A stretch of DNA of 13,526 nucleotides from assembly GCA_903897475.1 (NCBI GenBank), contig CAIUBS010000097.1:1-13526 (forward strand). Direction: 5' to 3'. The position numbers and the translations under genes were made by a program. The stretch is from an uncultured Actinomycetes bacterium (GTDB lineage: Bacteria; Actinomycetota; Actinomycetes; Nanopelagicales; Nanopelagicaceae). Shown here piece by piece: positions 6,675-13,094 of this stretch. Position 1 is the first letter of the stretch, and the number at the start of each line of letters is the position of its first letter. The notes beneath the pieces are model-generated. The model saw only the letters and a program-made list of their open reading frames with translations, ran no database searches and was not told the origin of the DNA.

Positions 6675-8159
6675 TTAGCTATTTTGAGGAAATCCTAAAT
6701 TAATTCCACCATGACTTGGGTCTAACCAGCGAGATGTAACAACTTTTCCTCTTGTGAAGAAATGAACGCCTTCGGTTCCATGGGCATGTGAGTCACCAAA
6801 TAATGAGTTTTTCCAACCACCAAATGAAAAGTATGCCATTGGTACTGGGATTGGAACATTTATGCCGACCATCCCGACTTCTACTTCATTTTGAAATCTA
6901 CGTGCAGCTCCACCATCATTTGTAAATATCGCTGTTCCATTTCCATACTGATGATCATTAACTAACTTCAACGCCTCGTCATAACTTTTTACTCTAATAA
7001 CACTTAAGACTGGACCAAATATCTCTTCGAGATAGATGCTCATATTTGGTTTAACTTGGTCAAAAAGTGTTGGACCAAGCCAAAAACCTTCACCATCAAC
7101 TTTTACATCGCGTCCATCTACTACAACTTTTGCACCTTCTTTTTCGCCAGCGGCTATATACGAAGCGACTTTATCCCTATGAATTTTCGTAACCAGTGGT
7201 CCCATATCAGCACCCTTAGTGCCATCACCGGTTTTAATTTTTAGTGCCCGCTCTTTAATTTTCTCAATTAACTTATCAGCTATGGGCTCAACTGCAACTA
7301 TTGCTGAAATTGCCATACATCTTTCACCAGCAGAGCCAAACCCTGCATTTATTGCGGCATCTGCGGCAAGTTCCAAATCTGCATCGGGTAATACGATCAT
7401 ATGATTTTTAGCACCACCTAGTGCTTGAACCCGTTTTCCAGATTTGGTGCCATTTTCATAAACATACTTTGCAATTGGAGTTGATCCAACAAAGGATATT
7501 GATTTAATTTTTGGATGCGTAAGCAGTGCATCTACTGCAACTTTATCACCATGAATTACATTAAATACACCATCTGGCAATCCTGCTTCTTTAAGCAGCT
7601 CTGCAATAAACATAATTGCACTTGGATCTTTTTCAGAAGGCTTAACAATTACTGTGTTTCCACAAGCAAGCGCAATCGGGAAAAACCACATTGGAACCAT
7701 GGCTGGAAAGTTAAATGGTGAGATGATTGCAACTGGGCCAAGTGGCTGGCGAATCGAGTAAACATCTACTCCAGTTGAAACTTCCTCCGAAAATCCACCT
7801 TTAAGTAAATGGGGAATTCCACAAGCAAACTCAACAACCTCTAACCCTCTTGTAACTTCACCTTGAGCATCACTAAGTACTTTGCCATGTTCAGCTGTTA
7901 TTAACTCTGCAATTTTCTCTTTATTTTTATTAACTAATTCTCTAAAAGAAAATAGAATTTGGGTTCGTTTTGTTAATGAAGCGTGACGCCACTGTTCAAA
8001 AGCTTTCTCAGAAATATTTACTATCTTGTCCACTGTTGCTGCATCTGCAAAGGCCACATTTGCCGAAACTTGCCCAGTTGCAGGATTAAAAATTTCCCCC
8101 GTCTTATCAGGGTTAACCTCCATGACTGAACCATTGACCCAGTGCGAAATTGATTTCAT
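6675..8159 (-). CDS. mmsA: (Methyl)malonate-semialdehyde dehydrogenase, CoA-acylating
   Basis: Oxidises malonate or methylmalonate semialdehyde with NAD+ and CoA, releasing CO2 and giving acetyl- or propionyl-CoA. It has 494 aa from the ATG at 8159; a TTG two codons upstream (8165) is possible but less likely. The catalytic cysteine lies in FGSAGERCMAISA (274-286; Cys281), a diagnostic MMSDH motif with the substrate-carboxylate arginine just before it. GGAKNH (248-253) has Asn252 where ordinary aldehyde dehydrogenases have the general-base Glu, as expected for the CoA-dependent group. EEIFGPV is at 378-384, with Glu379 in the cofactor-binding position. Full length and intact. It is divergent from the omega-aminotransferase gene (100 bases apart) and may complete a beta-alanine to acetyl-CoA route with it. 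No iol or valine-catabolism genes are adjacent. Confidence 0.93.
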   Translation of the reverse strand: MKSISHWVNGSVMEVNPDKTGEIFNPATGQVSANVAFADAATVDKIVNISEKAFEQWRHASLTKRTQILFSFRELVNKNKEKIAELITAEHGKVLSDAQGEVTRGLEVVEFACGIPHLLKGGFSEEVSTGVDVYSIRQPLGPVAIISPFNFPAMVPMWFFPIALACGNTVIVKPSEKDPSAIMFIAELLKEAGLPDGVFNVIHGDKVAVDALLTHPKIKSISFVGSTPIAKYVYENGTKSGKRVQALGGAKNHMIVLPDADLELAADAAINAGFGSAGERCMAISAIVAVEPIADKLIEKIKERALKIKTGDGTKGADMGPLVTKIHRDKVASYIAAGEKEGAKVVVDGRDVKVDGEGFWLGPTLFDQVKPNMSIYLEEIFGPVLSVIRVKSYDEALKLVNDHQYGNGTAIFTNDGGAARRFQNEVEVGMVGINVPIPVPMAYFSFGGWKNSLFGDSHAHGTEGVHFFTRGKVVTSRWLDPSHGGINLGFPQNS

Positions 8160-8233
8160 ATGCAAACAATACTTCAGGTTTAATCCAAGTTCTACCTGCT
8201 ACCAAAAAATGCTCATAAGTGATTAGATTGGCC

Positions 8234-8239
8234 TATATT
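8234..8239 (+). promoter_or_regulatory. Candidate -10 element for the omega-aminotransferase
   Basis: TATATT differs from TATAAT at one base and would start transcription about 12-14 bases before the GTG at 8260. No good -35 is visible around 8211-8216 (GCTCAT), so this rests on the -10 alone. It lies in the 100-base divergent gap (8160-8259) shared with mmsA. Confidence 0.3.
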
Positions 8240-8251
8240 CGCTTAAGTATT

Positions 8252-8255
8252 GGAG
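8252..8255 (+). promoter_or_regulatory. Ribosome binding site supporting the GTG at 8260
   Basis: GGAG sits four bases upstream of GTG (8260-8262). It supports that codon as the start of the aminotransferase in the absence of a nearby in-frame ATG. Confidence 0.5.
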
Positions 8256-8259
8256 CAAA

Positions 8260-9597
8260 GTGAGCAGCCTAGAAAATAATCCAGATAAAGCAGCAAAAGT
8301 TTTTGCTGATGATCGCGCTAATGTTTTTCACTCCTGGTCTGCACAAGCCCAAATCTCTCCGATGGCAATTGCCGGTGCGAGCGGCTCTTATTTTTGGGAC
8401 TTTACTGGAAAAAAGTACTTAGATTTTTCATGTCAACTAGTTTTTACAAATATTGGGCATCAACATCCAAAGGTTATAGAAGCAATAAAGAAGCAGGCTG
8501 AAGTTCTCACAACAATAGCACCGCAACACGCAAATGAGGCAAGAAATGAAGCTGCTAAAAGTATTTTAGGTTTGGTTGATGACAAGTTTAAAAAAGTTTT
8601 CTTTACAAATGCTGGAGCCGATGGTGTCGAAAATGCAATCAGGATGGCCCGCCTTCACACCAACAAACATAAGGTTCTATCAACCTATCGCTCCTATCAT
8701 GGCAACACGGGATCAGCGATAAATGCAACAGGAGATCCAAGAAGATTTCCAAATGAATTTGGTTATGGACATGTTCATTTTTGGGGACCATATTTATATC
8801 GATCAGCTTTTTGGGCAACAAGTCAAGAACAAGAGTGTGAACGTGCACTTGAGCACCTAGAACAAACAATAATTTTTGAAGGACCAAAAACTATTGCAGC
8901 TATTTTAATTGAGAGTGTTCCTGGAACTGCCGGCGTTCTTGTGCCACCAAAGGGGTATTTAGATGGCGTTAGGGCTCTTTGTGATAAATATGAAATCATT
9001 TGGATCGCAGATGAAGTTATGTCTGGATTTGGCAGAACTGGTAAATGGTTTGGCTATCAACATTCAAACTCAAATCCAGATCTAATCGTTTTTGCTAAAG
9101 GGGTAACATCTGGTTACGTGCCGCTTGGTGGCGTTGTGATCTCAGATCAAATTTCAAAAAGTTTTGATGAAAGAGTTTTTCCAGGGGGGTTAACCTATTC
9201 AGGGCATCCTCTTGCGTGCGCAACAGCGGTAGCGACTATTGAGGTAATGAAGAGTGAAAAAATGGTTGAAAACGCATTATCAATCGGAGAAAAAATTATT
9301 GGACCTGGTCTCAAGGAATTAGCAAACAAACATAAAGTAATTGGAGATATTAGAGGAGTTGGAGTTTTTTGGGGGATTGATATGGTGGTTGATCGCTCGA
9401 CTCGTGAACCACTTGCCCCATATGGAACATCAAGTGCCAAAATGAATGAAATTGTTGCAGCTTGTAAGAAAAACGGATTAATGCCGTTCAATAACTTTAA
9501 TCGAATACATATGGTTCCGCCCTGCAATATAAGTGAGGACGATGCAAAAGCGGGCTTGCAGTTGCTTTCAAAATCACTGTCTGATGTGAATCTTTAA
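8260..9597 (+). CDS. Class III omega-amino acid aminotransferase (taurine/beta-alanine--pyruvate type)
   Basis: A 445-aa PLP-dependent class III aminotransferase. FFTNAGADGVENAI (114-127) forms the phosphate cup, YRSYHGNT (143-150) stacks on PLP, IADEVMSGFGRTG (249-261) carries the pyridine-contacting Asp251, and FAKGVTSGYVPLGG (278-291) carries the Schiff-base Lys280. GLTYSGHPLACA is the usual C-terminal active-site segment. The HSWSAQAQISP N-terminus (24-34) and the long GPYLYRSAFWATSQ insert (176-189) match the taurine--pyruvate/taurine--2-oxoglutarate and omega-amino-acid group. Substrate cannot be settled by reading, but with mmsA divergent next door and no sulfoacetaldehyde acetyltransferase (xsc) present, beta-alanine to malonate semialdehyde is the better-supported role. 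A kinase gene follows after 17 bases, probably in the same transcript. Confidence 0.85.
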   Translation: MSSLENNPDKAAKVFADDRANVFHSWSAQAQISPMAIAGASGSYFWDFTGKKYLDFSCQLVFTNIGHQHPKVIEAIKKQAEVLTTIAPQHANEARNEAAKSILGLVDDKFKKVFFTNAGADGVENAIRMARLHTNKHKVLSTYRSYHGNTGSAINATGDPRRFPNEFGYGHVHFWGPYLYRSAFWATSQEQECERALEHLEQTIIFEGPKTIAAILIESVPGTAGVLVPPKGYLDGVRALCDKYEIIWIADEVMSGFGRTGKWFGYQHSNSNPDLIVFAKGVTSGYVPLGGVVISDQISKSFDERVFPGGLTYSGHPLACATAVATIEVMKSEKMVENALSIGEKIIGPGLKELANKHKVIGDIRGVGVFWGIDMVVDRSTREPLAPYGTSSAKMNEIVAACKKNGLMPFNNFNRIHMVPPCNISEDDAKAGLQLLSKSLSDVNL

Positions 9598-9614
9598 AAA
9601 ATAGGTAGCACAGA

Positions 9615-10247
9615 ATGACAATTGAGATAAATAGTATTTCAGAGGCAGTTAATAGAATTAGGCACTTGCTTGAAGTTAATAACAAGAGAATTATCGTTGG
9701 AATAGTTGGAAAACCAGGAGCTGGTAAATCAACTTTTGCTGCCGAATTAATCAAAAACCTTACTGACCTTAATCCAAAATTAGTTCCTATGGATGGATAT
9801 CATTTAAGTAATAGGCAACTAAAACAACTTAACTTGGAGGATAAAAAAGGTGCCTCTAACACTTTTGATGTTTTCGGGTTTGCTAATTTGTTGCAGCGCA
9901 TAAATAGAGAAATTAGTACAGATGTTTACTATCCCGTGTTCTATCGTGAAATTGAAGAATCATACTCTGCTGATGCAGTTGTTACTAAGGATACAAAAAT
10001 TGTAATTACTGAAGGAAATTATTTACTAGTTAATGAAGGAGGTTGGGAGAGAGTTGGAAAAGAACTCATAGAGACTTGGTATTTAAAAGCTGATGAGGAT
10101 TTACGTATGGAAAGGCTTATCAAAAGACATAAAGAGTTTGGTAAAGATCAAAAAGCTGCTGAGTCTTGGGCAAAAGGAAGCGATGAAATTAATGCAAAAA
10201 TCGTTGAATCAACAGCATCGCGAGCTAATGTGATTGTGAAGATTTAG
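9615..10247 (+). CDS. P-loop kinase, YggC/FrcK-like (uridine kinase/PRK superfamily)
   Basis: A 210-aa P-loop phosphotransferase. Walker A GKPGAGKST is at 32-40, the substrate/metal motif MDGYHL at 59-64, a KGASNTFDVFGF segment at 78-89, the ITEGNYLL strand at 131-138, and an arginine-rich lid, MERLIKRH, at 165-172. This order matches the 'nucleoside/nucleotide kinase family' group that includes E. coli YggC and FrcK-type proteins, within the phosphoribulokinase, uridine kinase and pantothenate kinase superfamily. The phosphate acceptor is not established for most members. It lies 17 bases after the aminotransferase and is probably co-transcribed; a TAGGTAG stretch at 9602-9608 may act as its ribosome binding site. 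The context hints at a sugar, nucleoside or pantothenate-like substrate, but that is inference. Confidence 0.8.
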   Translation: MTIEINSISEAVNRIRHLLEVNNKRIIVGIVGKPGAGKSTFAAELIKNLTDLNPKLVPMDGYHLSNRQLKQLNLEDKKGASNTFDVFGFANLLQRINREISTDVYYPVFYREIEESYSADAVVTKDTKIVITEGNYLLVNEGGWERVGKELIETWYLKADEDLRMERLIKRHKEFGKDQKAAESWAKGSDEINAKIVESTASRANVIVKI

Positions 10248-10442
10248 TCCTAGAATAGTGGCAAAAGTTTTACACTTTATAGAAAATTAACCCAACAATA
10301 GCAAAATTATTAAATAGAGAGATTAGATTTACTCACAAGTTTACTCCACGTAATAAATTAAATTCAAATTGTTAATAAATATGGATACATTAAACTTTTC
10401 AACAAGATATTGCGCGCTCTATTTTGAGACTAGATTTTTAGA

Positions 10443-10448
10443 TATAGT
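10443..10448 (+). promoter_or_regulatory. Candidate -10 element for the pilin-like cassette
   Basis: TATAGT matches TATAAT at five of six positions and would start transcription near 10455, about 18 bases before the first ATG. A TTGAGA at 10424-10429 resembles a -35, but the 13-base spacing is too short, so only the -10 is supported. Confidence 0.3.
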
Positions 10449-10462
10449 AAAGAAAAATTTCT

Positions 10463-10467
10463 AGGAG
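10463..10467 (+). promoter_or_regulatory. Strong ribosome binding site fixing the start at 10474
   Basis: AGGAG lies six bases before ATG 10474, ideal spacing. It would be too close to the in-frame TTG at 10468, so it decides the start of the 69-aa protein. It is the clearest Shine-Dalgarno sequence in the window. Confidence 0.6.
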
Positions 10468-10473
10468 TTGATA

Positions 10474-10683
10474 ATGTTAAAACAAAATTTTATCTTTAGG
10501 ATTCTAATAGCTCGCAGCTTTCTTAATAGTTTACTTAGAGGAAAAAGTCGGGCGGATGTACCTGGATGGGTTTTAGTAGTTTTAATGACCACAGCTTTGG
10601 TAACAGGAATATGGGCTATCGCAGCCCCCAAACTCACAACAATATTGCGCAACTCTCTGGATGCAATGGGCGGTATCAGATAG
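10474..10683 (+). CDS. Small Flp-pilin-like membrane protein, 69 aa
   Basis: A short protein with a basic N-terminal third (Arg/Lys through residue 26) and one hydrophobic helix (about 31-50, beginning GWVLVVLMTTALVTGIWAIA). The C-terminal tail starting APKLTTILRNSL is short and polar. The SRADVPGWVLVVL junction (25-35) resembles the place where actinobacterial Flp/TadE-like pilins change from leader to helix, but the usual Glu at +5 is absent (Val-Val-Leu instead), so prepilin processing is doubtful. The ATG is chosen because AGGAG is six bases upstream; a TTG at 10468 is in frame. It is the first of four closely packed small membrane-protein genes, with the next starting at the base after its stop. 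The role as major pilin is inferred from size, topology and position. Confidence 0.65.
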   Translation: MLKQNFIFRILIARSFLNSLLRGKSRADVPGWVLVVLMTTALVTGIWAIAAPKLTTILRNSLDAMGGIR

Positions 10684-11004
10684 TTGCGCAATCCATTAGT
10701 CAAAAATAGTGAAGGATCTGTTGAATCATTTATTACTCTGATTCCACAGGTATTTATCTTCTTATTAATGTTTCAGTTGGTCTTTATGCAATTTAGTTTT
10801 ATTAGAGATACCCATACTTCTCAAGGAGAGATTTCTCGCACAGCAATTTTGGGTGGAAGTAAATACACAAGTCATCCACTGGTGGGAGGTGGCTCAGTTC
10901 TTTTACTAGATGAGACTTCTGTAATTGAAAAATTCATTGACTTTGGTTCACTAGCTCAAAAGAAAATTATTTCAATTGCAGTAGATGAGAATGTTAATAG
11001 TTAG
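10684..11004 (+). CDS. TadE-like single-pass membrane protein, 106 aa
   Basis: Starts at TTG immediately after the preceding TAG (TAGTTG). No other in-frame ATG or GTG occurs before the hydrophobic segment, so this start is the only reasonable one. A short N-terminus with EGSVES (10-15) is followed by a 23-residue hydrophobic segment (18-40, ITLIPQVFIFLLMFQLVFMQ then FSF) and an extracytoplasmic domain of about 65 residues without cysteine. The plan matches TadE-type pseudopilins (Gly-Ser at the junction, then hydrophobic helix, then soluble domain), but Glu falls at +3 rather than +5 after the Gly. The family assignment rests on topology and neighbourhood. Its end overlaps the next gene by 20 bases, indicating coupled expression. 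Confidence 0.6.
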   Translation: MRNPLVKNSEGSVESFITLIPQVFIFLLMFQLVFMQFSFIRDTHTSQGEISRTAILGGSKYTSHPLVGGGSVLLLDETSVIEKFIDFGSLAQKKIISIAVDENVNS

Positions 11005-11389
11005 GTTTATAAACAGAGCTAGTTTAGGTTCTGCGGTTGCAGAATTTCTAATCTTTACATTGCCATTTTTTACTGCATTTTTAATCTTAATCACTTTAGT
11101 TCAATATAAAGCAGTTGCTATTTCGGAAAGCAATAACTTAGCTAGGCAAGCAGTGAGAGTTTTTGTTACTAGCCCAAGTGAGCAACTTGCTCTACCTCGA
11201 GCTAATCAAGTTTTGGATATTTATCGATCAAAACTTTCACAACAAGCTTTAGTTGCAAGGCCGATTAAATTAAGTATTACTTGCCAAAACTATCCATGTT
11301 TTTCACCTGGCAATAGAGTTACAGCAACAATTACTGTTGGAAATGATCAAAAGTCTTCTGCGACTGAGTTTGTCGATTTATGGCGGTAA
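10985..11389 (+). CDS. TadE-like pseudopilin, 134 aa
   Basis: The best-supported pilin-like member of the cassette. A basic leader (MRMLIVRFINRASLG) ends at Gly15, followed by SAVAEFLIF. Glu20 sits exactly at +5 after the Gly, the arrangement recognised by prepilin peptidases, and leads into a hydrophobic helix (21-40). The exported part contains a close cysteine pair, Cys100 and Cys105 (CQNYPCFSPG), which could form a small disulfide loop. Length fits TadE proteins. The ATG at 10985 overlaps the previous gene by 20 bases; a second ATG at 10991 is equally possible and changes only two residues. The role would be a minor pilin or initiation subunit of a Tad/Flp-type pilus. Confidence 0.72.
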   Translation: MRMLIVRFINRASLGSAVAEFLIFTLPFFTAFLILITLVQYKAVAISESNNLARQAVRVFVTSPSEQLALPRANQVLDIYRSKLSQQALVARPIKLSITCQNYPCFSPGNRVTATITVGNDQKSSATEFVDLWR

Positions 11390-11850
11390 AGTCTTTTTTC
11401 CCTGCCAAAAGCCGCGGATCTCTAATACCTTTATCCCTAAGTTTTTTTCTAATCTCAATTTGCTTATTGTTTGTCTCTATCAATATATCTTCAGCCTACT
11501 CAGCAAAAAAAGAGCTAACTAATATTGGCGAGGCCGCAATCAACAAGGCTGCTCACGCCATTAGTATTTCTGCTTACTATGCTCAACTAAATCAATTTAG
11601 CAGTAGAAAAAAAGTTCCATTAGATTGTTTTGCAGCAAGTAATTCATTTTTTAATTTAATACGCCAAAATTCATTTTATGGCAAAAGTATACGTATTGAA
11701 AATTTTAATTGTAATTTATTTGATCTAGAGGCAACTATTTCAGTCAATGCAAGATTTCCTCTGGATATTCCGTTTTTTAACCTTGAACAATTAAGAACTT
11801 TTGATATTCGCACCAAAATTGGCGCTAGTTCGGTTTACATCCCCAATTAG
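11380..11850 (+). CDS. TadG/TadE-like pilus-associated membrane protein, 156 aa
   Basis: Starts at ATG 11380 inside the end of the previous gene (10-base overlap). A basic leader with RGSLIPL (12-18) precedes one hydrophobic helix (about 16-38). Next comes AYSAKKELTNIGEAAINKAAHA (39-60), very like the post-helix segment of TadG-type proteins ('RRELQxxADAAALAAA'). The remaining roughly 95 residues are exported and contain Cys83 and Cys111, a possible disulfide. It lacks the von Willebrand-like domain of long TadG proteins, so it is a short TadG-like form. It is the last gene of the cassette; prfB starts 14 bases downstream with no terminator between, so read-through into prfB is possible. Confidence 0.65.
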   Translation: MAVKSFFPAKSRGSLIPLSLSFFLISICLLFVSINISSAYSAKKELTNIGEAAINKAAHAISISAYYAQLNQFSSRKKVPLDCFAASNSFFNLIRQNSFYGKSIRIENFNCNLFDLEATISVNARFPLDIPFFNLEQLRTFDIRTKIGASSVYIPN

Positions 11851-11864
11851 ATTACGCTTACTCC

Positions 11865-12971
11865 ATGGCCGCCCGAGAGTACCAAGTAGAGATCGATAAA
11901 ATCGATATTACTCTTAAATCAATTGAACAGGTATTAAATCTACCCAAATTGAAGGAGACTGCCGCTGAGCTTGAGCAACAGGCAAGTGCACCAAATCTTT
12001 GGGATGATCCGCAGGCTGCTCAAGTGATTACAAGTAAATTATCTAGAGCACAATCAACACTTAATAAAATTAATGCAATTCGCTCAAGATTAGATGATCT
12101 TCCAGTAATGGTTGAGCTTGCTAATAATGAAAGTGATAAAGCTGCAGCATTTAAAGATATTGACAAAGAATTGGATGATCTAACGAAGGTTATTAATGAT
12201 CTAGAGGTTCAAACACTCTTAAGTGGAGAGTATGACGAGCGCGATGCCTTGATCACAATTAGATCTGAGGCTGGTGGAGTTGAGGCTGCTGATTGGGCAC
12301 AGATGCTGATGCGGATGTATTTAAGATTTTGTGAGCGCCATAATTATAAAGTTGAGGTGTTAGAGACTTCATATGCTGAAGAGGCTGGCATAAAATCTAC
12401 AACCTTTAGAGTCAGTGCTGCATATGCATATGGCCGGCTTTCAGTTGAGCAAGGAACTCATCGCCTAGTGCGAATTTCACCCTTTGACTCGCAATCTCGC
12501 AGGCATACATCATTTGCCGGAGTTGAAGTTGTTCCAGTAGTTGAGCAAAGTGATCACATTGAAATTGAAGAAAAAGATTTAAGAGTTGATGTTTATCGAT
12601 CATCTGGTCCTGGTGGTCAGGGAGTCAATACAACTGATTCTGCGGTAAGAATTACCCACACTCCTACTGGAATTGTTGTCTCCTGCCAAAATGAAAGATC
12701 GCAAATACAAAATAGAGCAACAGCAATGGCGGTACTGCAATCTAAGTTATTAGAACGTCGCAGATTAGAAGAGCGTGCAAAGATGGATGCACTCAAGGGT
12801 GATAACTCTGGATCGTGGGGAAATCAAATGAGATCTTATGTGCTTGCTCCGTATCAGATGGTTAAAGATTTAAGAACAGATTTTGAAGTAGGAAATCCAT
12901 CTGCAGTACTTGATGGAGATTTAGATGGATTTATTGAAGCTGGAATTAAGTGGCGCAAAGGGCGCGAGTAA
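11865..12971 (+). CDS. prfB: Peptide chain release factor 2
   Basis: Class I release factor that recognises UAA and UGA and triggers peptide release on the ribosome. 368 aa, full length. The stop-codon reading motif SPF is at 205-207 (RISPFDSQSRRHTSF) and the catalytic GGQ at 250-252, inside SSGPGGQGVNTTDSAVR (246-262). The N-terminal coiled-coil domain covers about 1-115. The reading frame is continuous through the region where many bacteria carry the in-frame UGA and +1 frameshift (around codon 25), so this gene lacks that autoregulation. The ATG has no clear Shine-Dalgarno sequence and lies 14 bases after the pilin-like cassette. The order prfB-ftsE is the usual actinobacterial arrangement. 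Confidence 0.97.
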   Translation: MAAREYQVEIDKIDITLKSIEQVLNLPKLKETAAELEQQASAPNLWDDPQAAQVITSKLSRAQSTLNKINAIRSRLDDLPVMVELANNESDKAAAFKDIDKELDDLTKVINDLEVQTLLSGEYDERDALITIRSEAGGVEAADWAQMLMRMYLRFCERHNYKVEVLETSYAEEAGIKSTTFRVSAAYAYGRLSVEQGTHRLVRISPFDSQSRRHTSFAGVEVVPVVEQSDHIEIEEKDLRVDVYRSSGPGGQGVNTTDSAVRITHTPTGIVVSCQNERSQIQNRATAMAVLQSKLLERRRLEERAKMDALKGDNSGSWGNQMRSYVLAPYQMVKDLRTDFEVGNPSAVLDGDLDGFIEAGIKWRKGRE

Positions 12972-13094
12972 TCTCACAATTACGCATAATTCTCAGCCTT
13001 TATTTTCGAAAATTAGCATCAAATAACCGAAGTTCTGTGATTATTTATCTAAACTAGCCTAAGTGCAGCAAAGGTTTAATAGAAGGGCAGTTAA
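12972..13094. other. Intergenic region between prfB and ftsE
   Basis: 123 bases. It holds a TAAACT -10-like hexamer at 13050-13055, the same hexamer proposed upstream of the HemL-like gene but without a clear -35. There is a 12-base palindrome (13002-13013) too A/T-rich to interpret, and a Shine-Dalgarno-like AAGGG near 13083-13087 that supports the TTG start of ftsE. No terminator is evident. Confidence 0.4.

Larger units (their letters stand above)
10248..10473. other. A/T-rich intergenic region before the pilin-like cassette
   Basis: A 226-base non-coding stretch and the longest gene-free interval in the window. It has no convincing stem-loop plus T-run terminator for the kinase transcript. 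It contains an exact seven-base direct repeat, TTTACTC, at 10328-10334 and 10340-10346 (12-base period). Near its 3' end is a TATAGT -10-like hexamer (10443-10448) followed by a strong Shine-Dalgarno sequence. I see no tRNA or conserved RNA in it. Confidence 0.5.

Noticed and set aside
6669..6679. Inverted repeat GCTAA-T-TTAGC between the HemL-like gene and mmsA, a possible shared terminator.
   Set aside because: The loop is one base and the symmetry arises mainly from two convergent TAA stop codons; it cannot form a stable hairpin.
10264..10278. AAAGT...ACTTT stem after the kinase gene as a terminator.
   Set aside because: Five weak A/T-rich pairs with no T-run; too unstable to call.
10381..10464. 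A 27-codon ORF (ATG 10381 to TAG 10462-10464) ending in the Shine-Dalgarno region of the pilin-like gene, a possible leader peptide.
   Set aside because: No ribosome binding site, no recognisable sequence, and it overlaps the proposed -10 element; best explained by chance.
11865..12000. Programmed +1 frameshift in prfB, as in many bacteria.
   Set aside because: The frame is continuous from the ATG through the region matching codon 25, with no in-frame TGA and no internal Shine-Dalgarno-like stretch.
13002..13013. A 12-base palindrome, ATTTTCGAAAAT, downstream of prfB that could be a terminator or operator.
   Set aside because: It is almost all A/T, has no loop and no following T-run, and such palindromes are expected by chance in DNA of this composition.
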